A stretch of DNA of 40,612 bases from Hondaea fermentalgiana (lineage: Eukaryota > Sar > Bigyra > Thraustochytrida > Thraustochytriidae), in the NCBI GenBank assembly GCA_014084085.1, contig NPFB01000093.1, positions 4,013-44,624 on the forward strand, given 5' to 3'. Positions 25,401 to 33,159 of the stretch are shown one piece after another. The position numbers were made by a program, and so were the translations under genes. A model generated the notes under the pieces. The model did no database searches and was not told where the DNA came from. It worked only from the letters and a program-made list of their open reading frames with translations. Position 1 is the first letter of the stretch. Every line of letters starts with the position of its first letter.

Positions 25401-27824
25401 CGGAAGTGTTCCGGTGCGCAGAAGGACCTCGTTGATGTTCTCGGCGTCGCGTGTCTTGATGGCGGCTGCGAGGTCCTTTTGAAAGGTACGAAGGTTCTCA
25501 AAGCGGCGACGTGCCACAAAGCCACGGGCCGCGCTTTGAATCAGCGTTGCCTTGGCGGTAACAGCCTCGTCGCGAGCGGCCTCAATATCGGTGAACTGGG
25601 CGGTACGCATAAACACCTTGGTCTTACCAACCTGCCACTCGCCGTGGACAAGGAATCCGGCCTTTTCAAGGGCAGCGCCAAGCTCTGCGGGTGAGCTTGA
25701 CACATCTGCGCTGCCCGGAACGAGGGGCCAATAACGACGAACGAATTCGGTAAAGGTCTTGCGAACCGGGTACCCAATCTGGCGAATGCGGCAGACCTCG
25801 AGGAGACCGGCAGAGCGCAGCTGTGCAAAGCAGAGTGGGGCATCGAAACGACCCGGTACCTTTTCCTTGTTGGGCTTGACACAGCGCACGTAGTGCGGTT
25901 CGGTGGAGTTGAGCAAATCCATGAGGTCGACCAGCTGCTCCTTGAACTGCGTTCCGATGGTCTTGCGATTGGCGTCCGGGCCGCGCTTTCCACCCGATCC
26001 GCTCTGACCAGCTTGAAAGAGAGTTGCCATAAAAGGAAAGGAGGACTTGGTGCCGAGAGTCGCGAGGTCAGCGAGGAGGAGATCCCGGTTCTTTTCAAGA
26101 AACCCGCGCGAGTCGTACGCGACATCGCCAGCGTAGTGCACCACAATGAATTTGAAGGCTGCCGATTTATCCTTGCGAGACGCCTTGGGCGCATAGAGGA
26201 CCTCGTTCGCGCCCTTGAGAGTCTTTGTGAGAAAACCCTCGTCCGTACCACGAGGAAGTCGATTCTCTTCATCGAGGACGGAGAAAATGCCGGTTGTCTT
26301 TGCCTCGAGCGTTTCGAGGACCAGGCTGTTGTCCACGAACTCGACCTGGCTCACGTCGAGGTTCTCCTTTTTGTACTCCTCCTGCTCAAGCTTGAAAATG
26401 TGGGCATTGAAATGGCCCTGGAGTTTTTCGTTGCAATAGTTGATGCAGAGCTGCTCAAAGGAGTTGTGCTCGAAAAACTCAAAGCCGAAAATATCGAGCA
26501 CACCAATCATGCTGCGCTCCTCGGGCGCCAATTTGCGACCGGCATTCATTTGCGAGGAAAGACAGTCGTTGATGCGCGCGATGAGCCAGTTGAAAAGAAA
26601 GGAGTACGTGGCCTTGGCCAAGGCATCGCGGGAGTTGCGAGCGTCGTCAACGCTTTGCTTGCTATAGACGGACTCGCGTGCATTGCCACGATTTCGCATC
26701 GTAAGCGCCTTTTCCAGCGCGGCAGGCTTGGTGCCGAGCTGCGCGGCTGCAAGAGTCAACACTTCGGAGTTTTCGACGGCGCTGCTTTCGGCCGATCCAG
26801 TAAAGGTAATGTTGCCGAGGTGCAAGATGCCGGCGAGGACCTGCATAATGTCGCTGCGTTCTTCGGGCGAGATGCCCACGACCTCCATGGCGAGAAGCGT
26901 GTTGGACCAGTCTGCAGTGTCGGAGATCGAGGGAACGTGAGTGCTCGATTTACCGGTGCTCTGGTTTAAGTACCAGTACTGGTCGGCATCTTGCAGCGTG
27001 AGGCGATCCATGAGGGCCGGATCGCTGGACGCGGCGGCGCAGAGCTGATAAAAAATGTGGTAATTGCGCTCGTTTTCGGCTTGCTGAACCAGGCGAGACT
27101 TTTCCAGGAGGTACTGGGTGATGGACCCGCCGACAATCTCGCCCCGACGGTTGTCAAAGTGGACCTGGATGAGCTTGCCGAACCGCGAAGAGTTATCGTT
27201 GCGGACTGTTTTGGCATTGCCAAAGGCCTCCATGAGCGGGTTCGCCTCGAGAATTTGCTCGCGGAGGTTAGCGGAGCGCTCCGAGCTTCCGGAGCGTTCG
27301 CCGAGGTACTGCAGGAAGAGTTTGGTGGTCTCGGTCTTGCCTGCGCCGGACTCTCCGGAAACGATGCAGCTCTGGTCGGTGTTAAAATTGACCAGGTTGC
27401 GGTACGCGGTATCTGCGACGCCAAAAACATGCGGGGGCATGTTGGCGGCGCCATTGTGCACGTAGTCTTGCACGATTTGGGGATTGTAAATGCTGAGCAC
27501 CTTGAAGGGGTTGATGGCCACCAGGATGCTGCCAATGAGAGTATAGATTTCGTCTTGGGTGTAGCGCGTGCGCAGGTTGTGAAGGATGCTTGCCTCGTCG
27601 AGCTGCTTGAGCGTGACCATATCCGGGACCGGATCGAGGCATTGTTCGTCCATCTCGAAGACACCGGCTGTCTCTGCGGCACCGAGCTTCATGCGTCGTC
27701 CCGTCTCGACGAGTTTGACCATGCCCGGCTTGCTCGGGTCGAAGCCGGCCTCGACCTGCGCTGCTTCAAAGACATTCTCCTCCGACGGGATGAACACGAA
27801 GCTCCCCTTCTCGAAGCGCGGCAT
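22458..27824 (-). CDS. MyTH4-FERM unconventional myosin
   Basis: An actin-based motor of 1788 residues. The motor domain (about 60-745) is complete: P-loop GESGAGKT (157-164), switch I NDNSSRFGK (209-217), switch II DIFGFE (444-449), actin-binding EPHYVRCVKPNK (642-653), and DALAK (400-404), 16 residues upstream of which the TEDS position is Glu384, so phosphorylation should not be needed for activity. One IQ motif (LIQSAARGFVARRR, 761-774) binds calmodulin or a light chain. Residues 785-1081 are six degenerate ~50-residue helical repeats. A MyTH4 domain (about 1215-1385) and a FERM domain (about 1390-1788) with a Pro/Ala-rich insertion near 1500-1560 follow; these usually bind microtubules and membrane-receptor tails. 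The start MPRFEKGSFVFIPSEENVF gives the usual SH3-like N-terminus; the frame stays open upstream to 29021 but that part is not protein-like. Confidence 0.97.
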   Translation of the reverse strand: MPRFEKGSFVFIPSEENVFEAAQVEAGFDPSKPGMVKLVETGRRMKLGAAETAGVFEMDEQCLDPVPDMVTLKQLDEASILHNLRTRYTQDEIYTLIGSILVAINPFKVLSIYNPQIVQDYVHNGAANMPPHVFGVADTAYRNLVNFNTDQSCIVSGESGAGKTETTKLFLQYLGERSGSSERSANLREQILEANPLMEAFGNAKTVRNDNSSRFGKLIQVHFDNRRGEIVGGSITQYLLEKSRLVQQAENERNYHIFYQLCAAASSDPALMDRLTLQDADQYWYLNQSTGKSSTHVPSISDTADWSNTLLAMEVVGISPEERSDIMQVLAGILHLGNITFTGSAESSAVENSEVLTLAAAQLGTKPAALEKALTMRNRGNARESVYSKQSVDDARNSRDALAKATYSFLFNWLIARINDCLSSQMNAGRKLAPEERSMIGVLDIFGFEFFEHNSFEQLCINYCNEKLQGHFNAHIFKLEQEEYKKENLDVSQVEFVDNSLVLETLEAKTTGIFSVLDEENRLPRGTDEGFLTKTLKGANEVLYAPKASRKDKSAAFKFIVVHYAGDVAYDSRGFLEKNRDLLLADLATLGTKSSFPFMATLFQAGQSGSGGKRGPDANRKTIGTQFKEQLVDLMDLLNSTEPHYVRCVKPNKEKVPGRFDAPLCFAQLRSAGLLEVCRIRQIGYPVRKTFTEFVRRYWPLVPGSADVSSSPAELGAALEKAGFLVHGEWQVGKTKVFMRTAQFTDIEAARDEAVTAKATLIQSAARGFVARRRFENLRTFQKDLAAAIKTRDAENINEVLLRTGTLPFQGRHLPEVKDARELLARLAEEGRIALMLEEAIATRDRSALESAISAARAMEMDRQPVVKNALKALELIEKQKAAAAALTAAMETRDLSKLAAALKSASSLDMAESSEFRDASTLEVQIKQEQTALADLNKAIKKKDVASIKRLLQKVAELGLEDDPLTQEGQEIAKAEAKRSAAAEEAMRMVQRRLIEAIDSRDLNALELLSNRAIELGIKGSIIDEANRIRAELKDKADVISDISAAIKTLDIRAKSHEGITDADIAPLSEAIQRAVDAGFPSDDDEVAYGIEFEERMQRQIEVQRQIDAALKERSDAAFNEVAPLIRELGLETGKAKQVLAEVRDRDVLKSRKQLEEARKHRLEHRVQLREASDEDRLRDDLLRVVQSSNDEALQSRLAEASDPSFAIHKYPLIRSDEDYTEFVTDELKPYYAEIKLFAQNKPIPKSLLGLDDDLSRTAVVNFKAVLQYTGVMANTYPVAMAGYVMVRGQETPELADEIYMQIIKQLRLNSQPLTLERTWSLLCMVTRTFPPSESFQPYVLNFLISQRNGEGLIGNFARLCIAQVNTTVELGPSPYLPDMDIVASYSAHPAILADIRQADGSMVQIPVTPNQDIGYVLEICNQNTQIPENEQALYAIFVVDGNQRSDLSYAERLTRFYRKYNRAKIPYVDYFLNNWRGVEEALFATLEKKYGPEPSPDEELSGVGGAMAPTGDQSVGSLLRLPVTAARSAAKLLGLSSENSQPPAPRTAWPLPWWANPGDVHARMAAQKRSPVFTHKRLVIAPDEPMNDRLFSQVQHAVRTGDLAISAPDKLAEFALIDITIENGGKKLSKIKGRSLQDLIMAVLPKQAVSLATASEWEALVLEAQDRLSLPRTPSKLQALYYAQAQGLECFGMTTFTCQRYQSDKIMQMGIDLGGLHRLDQTCEKILETIPFTQIIKFGASGSYFWTQIKSGKSSETRYFRSITPWSLYSSVYSITHVAAERLQNA

Positions 27825-28050
27825 CCTTGCTGCCGCGCTGCTGCTGCAGACGCCCGCGTGCGAGGGACACGGGACACTCCTTGGCGCACTCCCTCCCTCC
27901 CTCGCGCCCCGGCCTCCGCGCTCTGCCCTCTCTCTCGCCGGCCCTGCGACCGACGCCTCGCCTCGCCTCGCCTCGCCTGCGCGCCTTGGTGTCCGCGGGC
28001 CTCTCCCTCCCTCGCGAGCGCTGCTGCGTTCGTCGTCTGGCGACGGATGC

Positions 28051-28074
28051 TCGATCGATCGATCGATCGATCGA
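28051..28074. repeat. (TCGA)6 tetranucleotide repeat
   Basis: Six perfect self-complementary TCGA units followed by a broken TGATCGATGC, 227-250 bp upstream of the myosin ATG. Confidence 0.95.
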
Positions 28075-28353
28075 TGATCGATGCGGGTCTGCCTGCCACT
28101 GCTGCTGCGCAACTTATCCTCCTCCTCCTCCTCCTCCTCGCTGCTGGTACTGGTCGCCCTGGGACGCCGCGCCCGCGTCCCCTCTGCGCGCGCGCCCCCT
28201 GCGCCGCGTGCACGCGCCGCCTCTTCGCGCCGTGTGCAGGCCGGCCATTGTTCACTCGCCCGCGCGTTTGTTCCACTTGCCCCGACAGCGGCTACTGGGC
28301 GCTGGCGAGTGCGCGCGTGTGCGCAGTGCGGCGGGTGTACGCGCGCGATGGAT

Positions 28354-28422
28354 GGAAAGAAAGAAGAAGAAAGAAGGAAAGAAAGATAGAAGGAAAGGAA
28401 AGGAAGAAGGAAAGGAAGAGGG
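28354..28422. repeat. 69-bp polypurine tract
   Basis: The plus strand is A/G only for 69 bases apart from one T at 28387, made of GAAA, GAAG and GGAAA words. On the minus strand, the sense strand of the myosin gene, it is a polypyrimidine tract 530-600 bp upstream of the ATG. Mirror-like purine tracts of this kind can form triplex DNA; that is inference. Confidence 0.85.
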
Positions 28423-29127
28423 CGAGGCGTGCCAGCGCTCAGCTGCACGCGCGAGGGGGCGCAAGTGGGAAAGTACACGCTGGAAGGGCCAGCGACCAGC
28501 GGAAGAGCGAAAGAGCGATCGAAAGAGCAAGAGCAAGAACGTGAACTTGCAGCAGGCAGCATCACGAGCTGCAGCCCGCGAAGACGCGAACCTCTGCAGC
28601 CGCGTGAGAGAGAGAGAGCTCGAGGACAACTTGAAGGGTCTGGAGAAAATGGATGCCCGGACACCGGACCCCCCTCCCCGCGCAGATGGAGCGTGCACAA
28701 CTTGGGCGAGATGGAGGTGGGGAAGGTAGTGAGTGCTATCCCAGAGTGCGCATCGTCCCAAGCCTGCCAGTGTGTGAACAAGCACTGTGCAAGCATTGTG
28801 TGTGCAAGCACGCACTGCCGGCGCGAGGCAAGGCGTCGACCTCGGCGAGGACGCGGCAGGCAGGCCAGGGCAGGGAGAGCGAAGGCGACTCCGACGATGA
28901 CGATGATCATCGTCCGCATCCTCGCGGCTGGGGCTCTCTCGGGCTGAACGGCGCCCGCGATCTTCCCTCGCTCCTTCCGGCGATATAGGACGCTGGCGGG
29001 CGAGGGAGGGATTCGGGACACGATTTCGTGGCGCGCGCCGCGACCGCTCGCTGGCGCTGGGAGTCAGACTGCGACTCGGGATTCGGATGGTTGATGGTGA
29101 TGATGCAAAAAATGGATTTCCAAGCTA

Positions 29128-30462
29128 TTACGAAGAGGTCGAAGAGGACGAAGAAGAAGGGGGAGCGGGGGCATTCTTGCGCAAAAACTCGGAGACGAGC
29201 GTCCGCGCGGCGTGACGCGGAGTGCCGTAGCCCTGTCCGAGCGTCTCGGCCAGATCGTCGGCGAGGTGGTGCAATTCGGGGTCGTGCTTGGCGCGGAACA
29301 TGAGCTGCTCGTTGAACTGGTTCCACATCCAAGAACGGTTCTGCTGCTGGCGCTTGAGCAGGAGATCGCCAGACTCGGTCATGGTCTTGCGGAACTTCTC
29401 TACGACCTGCCAGACATCCTCGATGCCGGTGTTGCGCAGAGCCGAGCATTTCTTCACGCGAGGCCGCCACGCCTCCCGCTTGCGCCGCATGAGCTGCAGC
29501 GCGTGCATGTAGTCGGTGGCGGCGTGCCGAGCGACCTTCTCGAGATCGCCATCCGCCTTGTTCACAACGACCATGTCGGCAATCTCCATGATACCCTTCT
29601 TCACGCCCTGCAGTTCATCGCCGCCCGCTGGAGCCGCCAGCAAAACAGTCATATCCACCACCTCGTCAATGAGGACCTCACTTTGCCCGAGACCGACGCT
29701 CTCGACAATTACGATGTCGAAACCGGCCGCCTCGCAAAGAAGAACCACATCGTTTGTGTGCTGCGCGACGCCGCCAAGGGACCCGCGTGTCGGAGACGGA
29801 CGCACATAGGCTTCCTCTAGCTTGGATAGCTCCGTCATGCGGGTCTTGTCGCCCAAAATTGACCCGCCGGATCGCGCAGAACTTGGGTCCACGGCCAGGA
29901 CTGCAACGCGTTGACCCTTATCACGAACCAGCATTGTTCCCAGGCGCTCAATGGTCGAGGACTTGCCGCTACCTGGAGTCCCGCAGATGCCCAGCCGAAA
30001 CGAGGAGGTCGCGTCGATCCCCTTTTCCTGGCGGTCTTTGAGTACATACTCGAGCAGATACTGCGCTTGCAGCGTGTGCGATTCCTTCCACGACTCGATG
30101 AGCGTGATGGCGCGACTAAGACTCACACGATTTCCCGCAAGCACGCCCTTGGCCATCTCCAGCGTCGCGGGCTCCATCTCCTCCTTGACCTCGGCCTTGA
30201 CCTCGCGGGCCTGCTCCACGTCCGACGCTTCGACGTCCCTTGTCTTGGTGGCCAGCATCCTCGCGCACCCAAAGGTCTCGAGCCTCGCGCTGCCTGTGAA
30301 ATTGCTGGCAACCCTGCTCCACGTCCTCGTCGCGCGCAAGAGCCCTTTGTCGCTCTTCTCGAGCCTCGCGCCGAGGTCGCGCGAGAGCCCGCGTCGCTGC
30401 GCGAGCCCATGCGCTCGCTGCGCATGCCGCATCCTCTGCGCCAGCCTCGCTGCGACTTGCAT
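29128..30462 (-). CDS. MMAA: MMAA/MeaB-type G protein, methylmalonyl-CoA mutase chaperone
   Basis: MMAA is the mitochondrial G3E-family GTPase that gates adenosylcobalamin loading and protects methylmalonyl-CoA mutase. Seen: P-loop GTPGSGKS (161-168), VDPSS (191-195), GDKTRM (204-209), RPSPTRGSLGG (221-231), VESVGLGQSE (253-262) and VNKADGD (300-306), all diagnostic of MeaB/MMAA, followed by the helical C-terminal dimerisation arm. From ATG 30462 the product is 444 residues (human 418), and its first ~70 residues are Arg/Ala/Gln-rich without acidic clusters (MQVAARLAQRMRHAQRAHGL), a good mitochondrial presequence. An in-frame ATG at 30726 would give 532 residues with a less typical leader. 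A Ser/Pro-rich tail ends the protein. Presence implies a B12-dependent mutase elsewhere in the genome. Confidence 0.95.
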   Translation of the reverse strand: MQVAARLAQRMRHAQRAHGLAQRRGLSRDLGARLEKSDKGLLRATRTWSRVASNFTGSARLETFGCARMLATKTRDVEASDVEQAREVKAEVKEEMEPATLEMAKGVLAGNRVSLSRAITLIESWKESHTLQAQYLLEYVLKDRQEKGIDATSSFRLGICGTPGSGKSSTIERLGTMLVRDKGQRVAVLAVDPSSARSGGSILGDKTRMTELSKLEEAYVRPSPTRGSLGGVAQHTNDVVLLCEAAGFDIVIVESVGLGQSEVLIDEVVDMTVLLAAPAGGDELQGVKKGIMEIADMVVVNKADGDLEKVARHAATDYMHALQLMRRKREAWRPRVKKCSALRNTGIEDVWQVVEKFRKTMTESGDLLLKRQQQNRSWMWNQFNEQLMFRAKHDPELHHLADDLAETLGQGYGTPRHAARTLVSEFLRKNAPAPPSSSSSSTSS

Positions 30463-31452
30463 CGTGCCCTCGTGCAGCGTCTCTTGTCCCGCACCGCCCA
30501 CCCGAGCCTCGAGGGCCTGGCGATGTCGCTGCGCTCCCCGCGCGCGCAACGTGGCGCTGCGTCCCCCGCGCAGGCACTCAGAGTTCTGGTGCTGCGAGCC
30601 GCCTTGCGAAGAGGGGAGACCAACACGACCAACAGAAGAAAAAAAATCTTGTGTTCGGGTTTGGTCCAGAGTGCGGGGTTCCTTTGTCGTGCCGCGACGA
30701 ATGACAATTTGCGCCACATGGCTCATGCTTTTCCTGCGAGATAGCAGGCTTCGAATGGATGATACTTGTTGGGAAGAAAGATACGTGTCGACCTGGAATC
30801 TTTGATGACTCACAGTCGGCGCTTTCGAACGAAGTCACTTGAGCCAGACAGAGTTTTCAAGCAGAAAACCAAGACTCGAGGGTCCAACGTGAGCGTTGAT
30901 CTTACTCTTAGGCATAGGTTCAGGCCTATTGTGTATACGTACTTTTTGGGGGGATAAAGCAAAGCGGCATGGGTCGGCGACAAGGTTTCGAAGATGCTCA
31001 AATGAATGAAAGCTCCTCGTGCACACCAAAAGACACTTTGCTGTCTATTGGAAAACATCTCGGGATATCTTTGTTGCAGATCACGGAACACACGCTCTCG
31101 TGCGGAGACATTTGCCCACGCAAGACGAGTAATGATTAAAATGCCGCCCGCGAAGGGTGTTCAAAATGTAGAGCGAGCTTCAATTCTTTGTTTGTAAAAT
31201 CGTTTTCCGCCTTTCTCTTCTCGTATTTCACGTGGCCAATGCCCTAGCCAGCAGGCTTGAACGTTTACGCACGAAATTGTTGCTCTTGCCCATCATGGAG
31301 GCGTCATCACACAATCACTTCTTTTTCAATTCTGTTTCTCTCCACTACACGTTGGGACACAAGGTGCCATTGCCAAAACCAAATCGAGAACGATCAGACC
31401 GCTCGCTCGCTGCGCAGGCGAGAGCGCGGGAAAGGGGGGTTGACGGGCGGGC
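30463..31452. promoter_or_regulatory. divergent promoter region, MMAA (-) / membrane protein (+)
   Basis: About 990 bp between the two chosen starts (726 bp if MMAA begins at 30726). The MMAA side is GC-rich. The centre (30780-31380) is AT-richer and has scattered poly-T/poly-A, with no recognisable gene, repeat or TATA box. Confidence 0.5.
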
Positions 31453-32727
31453 ATGGCGGTCCGTTTGGCAACCGGGGCGGTGCGCAAGGTCTGTGACGTG
31501 GCTCTGCTGCTCGCGCCGACACGGCTCGTGGATCAATTTCGACGCGAGGACGACTCCTCGACGTCGTCGACGCTGCTGCCGACGAACGTTAGAGACGCGG
31601 CTGGCGATGCGGATGCCAACGCCAAGTCAGGCAAGAAGCGCCGACGGAAGCCTCTTGCCGAGGCAGAAGCTGCCGCTTTCGGATGTATGCTGACATTTAT
31701 TATCATCGCTGTCACCTACTTGGCCTCGAAACTTCTCTGGACGACGGCCGGTGGAGATGAGGATCTTGCAAGTTTCCAAGCCCAAACAACCTCGAGGTCT
31801 TTTACTGGCACGCGAGGTATTGTACGACCCGATGCACTCACGCTTTTGGTGCAAATGAATGAGGATTTGCATCTTCGAGCGCTCGGTGGTGGTGGTGGTG
31901 CCGGCGTAGGTCGAGGCGCTTGTGGCGACGCATTTCTGCAGGCCCTCAAAGGCTCACTTGCACCTCGTGCTGAGCAAGCACGTGCCGTGGTGGAAGGCAT
32001 TTTTAACGCACTCGAAGCAGAGACCGCATTGGATCGTGAACTCTTGCAGCAAAGTCTTGAACAAACTCGCAACACTTTGGCTCACATGCGCAACGGTGTT
32101 GTGCATGACCTTGATGTCGGCGTCAAGGAGCAGCGAAGGGAATGGGAGGACCTCGCACGGGACTACGAGGCCTCTCTACGACGCGTTAATACGGCCTTGT
32201 TGCGACTAGGCGTCCGAGCAGACGACCAGGAACTGGAAAAGCTTCGTCGCGAGCATTTCTTGTACCATCCCAATGGCGTGGTCGACACTAAAGGCGAACC
32301 TATTCGTGTGAGCCATCTTGCCGTAGTCCCTACGGGACAAGAGGCCGGCGACCTCTTTTTTGCCAAGGCACTCGAGGTTCTCGACAACGCTGAGCTTGTT
32401 GAGGCGGCACGTTCGTGTGTGAAAAAGGATACAGGTCTTTTGGACGAGAAAAGATCGATCGAGGAATTGAGCTGCGCCAAGGCCTCCCAGGACGCCCTCG
32501 TGGCTGGACTTGGGCTCCATGTCCCTTCAGAGTCTCGTAGTCAAGCACTCAAAGCGATGCTTCGCTTCCTTCGCCTGGGCGGCGAAAAGGTACGCAAGCT
32601 TGGCACCACGTGGCATAATGCCAAGTCGGACACGGATGCGCGTCGCCGTGTGCTCGATCAAATCCGTACGCTTGCAAAAGCTCACGAGATCCCAAACGCT
32701 TGGCTTGCGGATCCGACAGAGCTTTGA
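31453..32727 (+). CDS. single-pass membrane protein of unknown function
   Basis: I do not recognise this 424-residue protein. The N-terminus (1-75) is Ser/Asp/Ala-rich and basic just before the membrane (KKRRRK, 61-66). A hydrophobic segment at 76-96 (FGCMLTFIIIAVTYLASKLL) should span the membrane with the short end cytosolic, by the positive-inside rule. A Gly-rich loop (GGGGGAGVG) and a long helical region follow at about 160-260, with heptads (ELLQQSLEQTRNTLAHMRNG, KEQRREWEDLARDYEASLRR). The last 170 residues seem folded: HFLYHPNGVVDTKGEPIRVS, then mixed helices to ADPTEL. It is a candidate organelle-membrane or type II protein with a coiled-coil ectodomain or lumenal domain. ATG 31453 has GGCATGG context. 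It converges on the DUF155 gene. Confidence 0.75.
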   Translation: MAVRLATGAVRKVCDVALLLAPTRLVDQFRREDDSSTSSTLLPTNVRDAAGDADANAKSGKKRRRKPLAEAEAAAFGCMLTFIIIAVTYLASKLLWTTAGGDEDLASFQAQTTSRSFTGTRGIVRPDALTLLVQMNEDLHLRALGGGGGAGVGRGACGDAFLQALKGSLAPRAEQARAVVEGIFNALEAETALDRELLQQSLEQTRNTLAHMRNGVVHDLDVGVKEQRREWEDLARDYEASLRRVNTALLRLGVRADDQELEKLRREHFLYHPNGVVDTKGEPIRVSHLAVVPTGQEAGDLFFAKALEVLDNAELVEAARSCVKKDTGLLDEKRSIEELSCAKASQDALVAGLGLHVPSESRSQALKAMLRFLRLGGEKVRKLGTTWHNAKSDTDARRRVLDQIRTLAKAHEIPNAWLADPTEL

Positions 32728-33159
32728 GATTCACACGAGCGTGCTCGAGCAAGTCCTCTGATGTTTGAAACCCCTTTTTTGATTATTTTATTGGTATGTG
32801 TGAGTGTGTGTTTGCGAGAAATGTATACTACGACGTGGAAACAATCTAAATATCGCTACCGTTGCATCGCTGAAAGAATCCGAGAATGTCCTTGATACTG
32901 TGTTGTAATTGGCACGACACCCCATCAGCGAGATGTATTGTGCATTCTTTGTTAGTCTTCCTCTTTCCGATCTCACTTGTACCACGCCGACCCATTCTCG
33001 ACTTGGCCCCTCCATTGCCCTCCGTTAATTTGAGCCACGAGTGAATCCGATTTTTTCGCAAAACGGCTTTCCCCTCATCCATACTTTCATTCCCCCCCCC
33101 CCACAAAACATGCATCGTCGCCGACAACTTCGATGACGTGATGAGACAAATTGCCAAAC
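32728..33159. other. convergent 3' flank
   Basis: 432 bp between the stops of the membrane-protein gene (+) and the DUF155 gene (-). It is AT-richer, with TTTTTTGATTATTTTATTGG shortly after the plus-strand stop, a TG-rich stretch (32795-32815) and a run of 13 C near 33090-33103. No gene is seen. Confidence 0.6.

Larger units (their letters stand above)
27825..29127. promoter_or_regulatory. 1.3-kb myosin promoter region
   Basis: Between the myosin ATG (-) and the MMAA stop (-). From the gene outward it holds CCTCG pentamers (about 27957-27978), (TCGA)6 (28051-28074), a TCC run (about 28117-28140), a long purine tract (28354-28422) and GAGAGAGAG (about 28608). The minus-strand frame is open almost throughout, but the translation is Arg/Ser/Ala-rich. 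I see no second gene. Confidence 0.55.

Noticed and set aside
27825..29021. ~400-codon N-terminal extension of the myosin
   Set aside because: It runs through microsatellites and a purine tract, translates to Arg/Ser/Ala-rich sequence, and the true myosin N-terminus (SH3-like start before the motor) begins at ATG 27824.
30463..30813. 117-codon extension of MMAA
   Set aside because: The first codon is GTG; an ATG exists at 30726, but the ATG at 30462 gives a better mitochondrial presequence and near-normal length. It is kept as an alternative.
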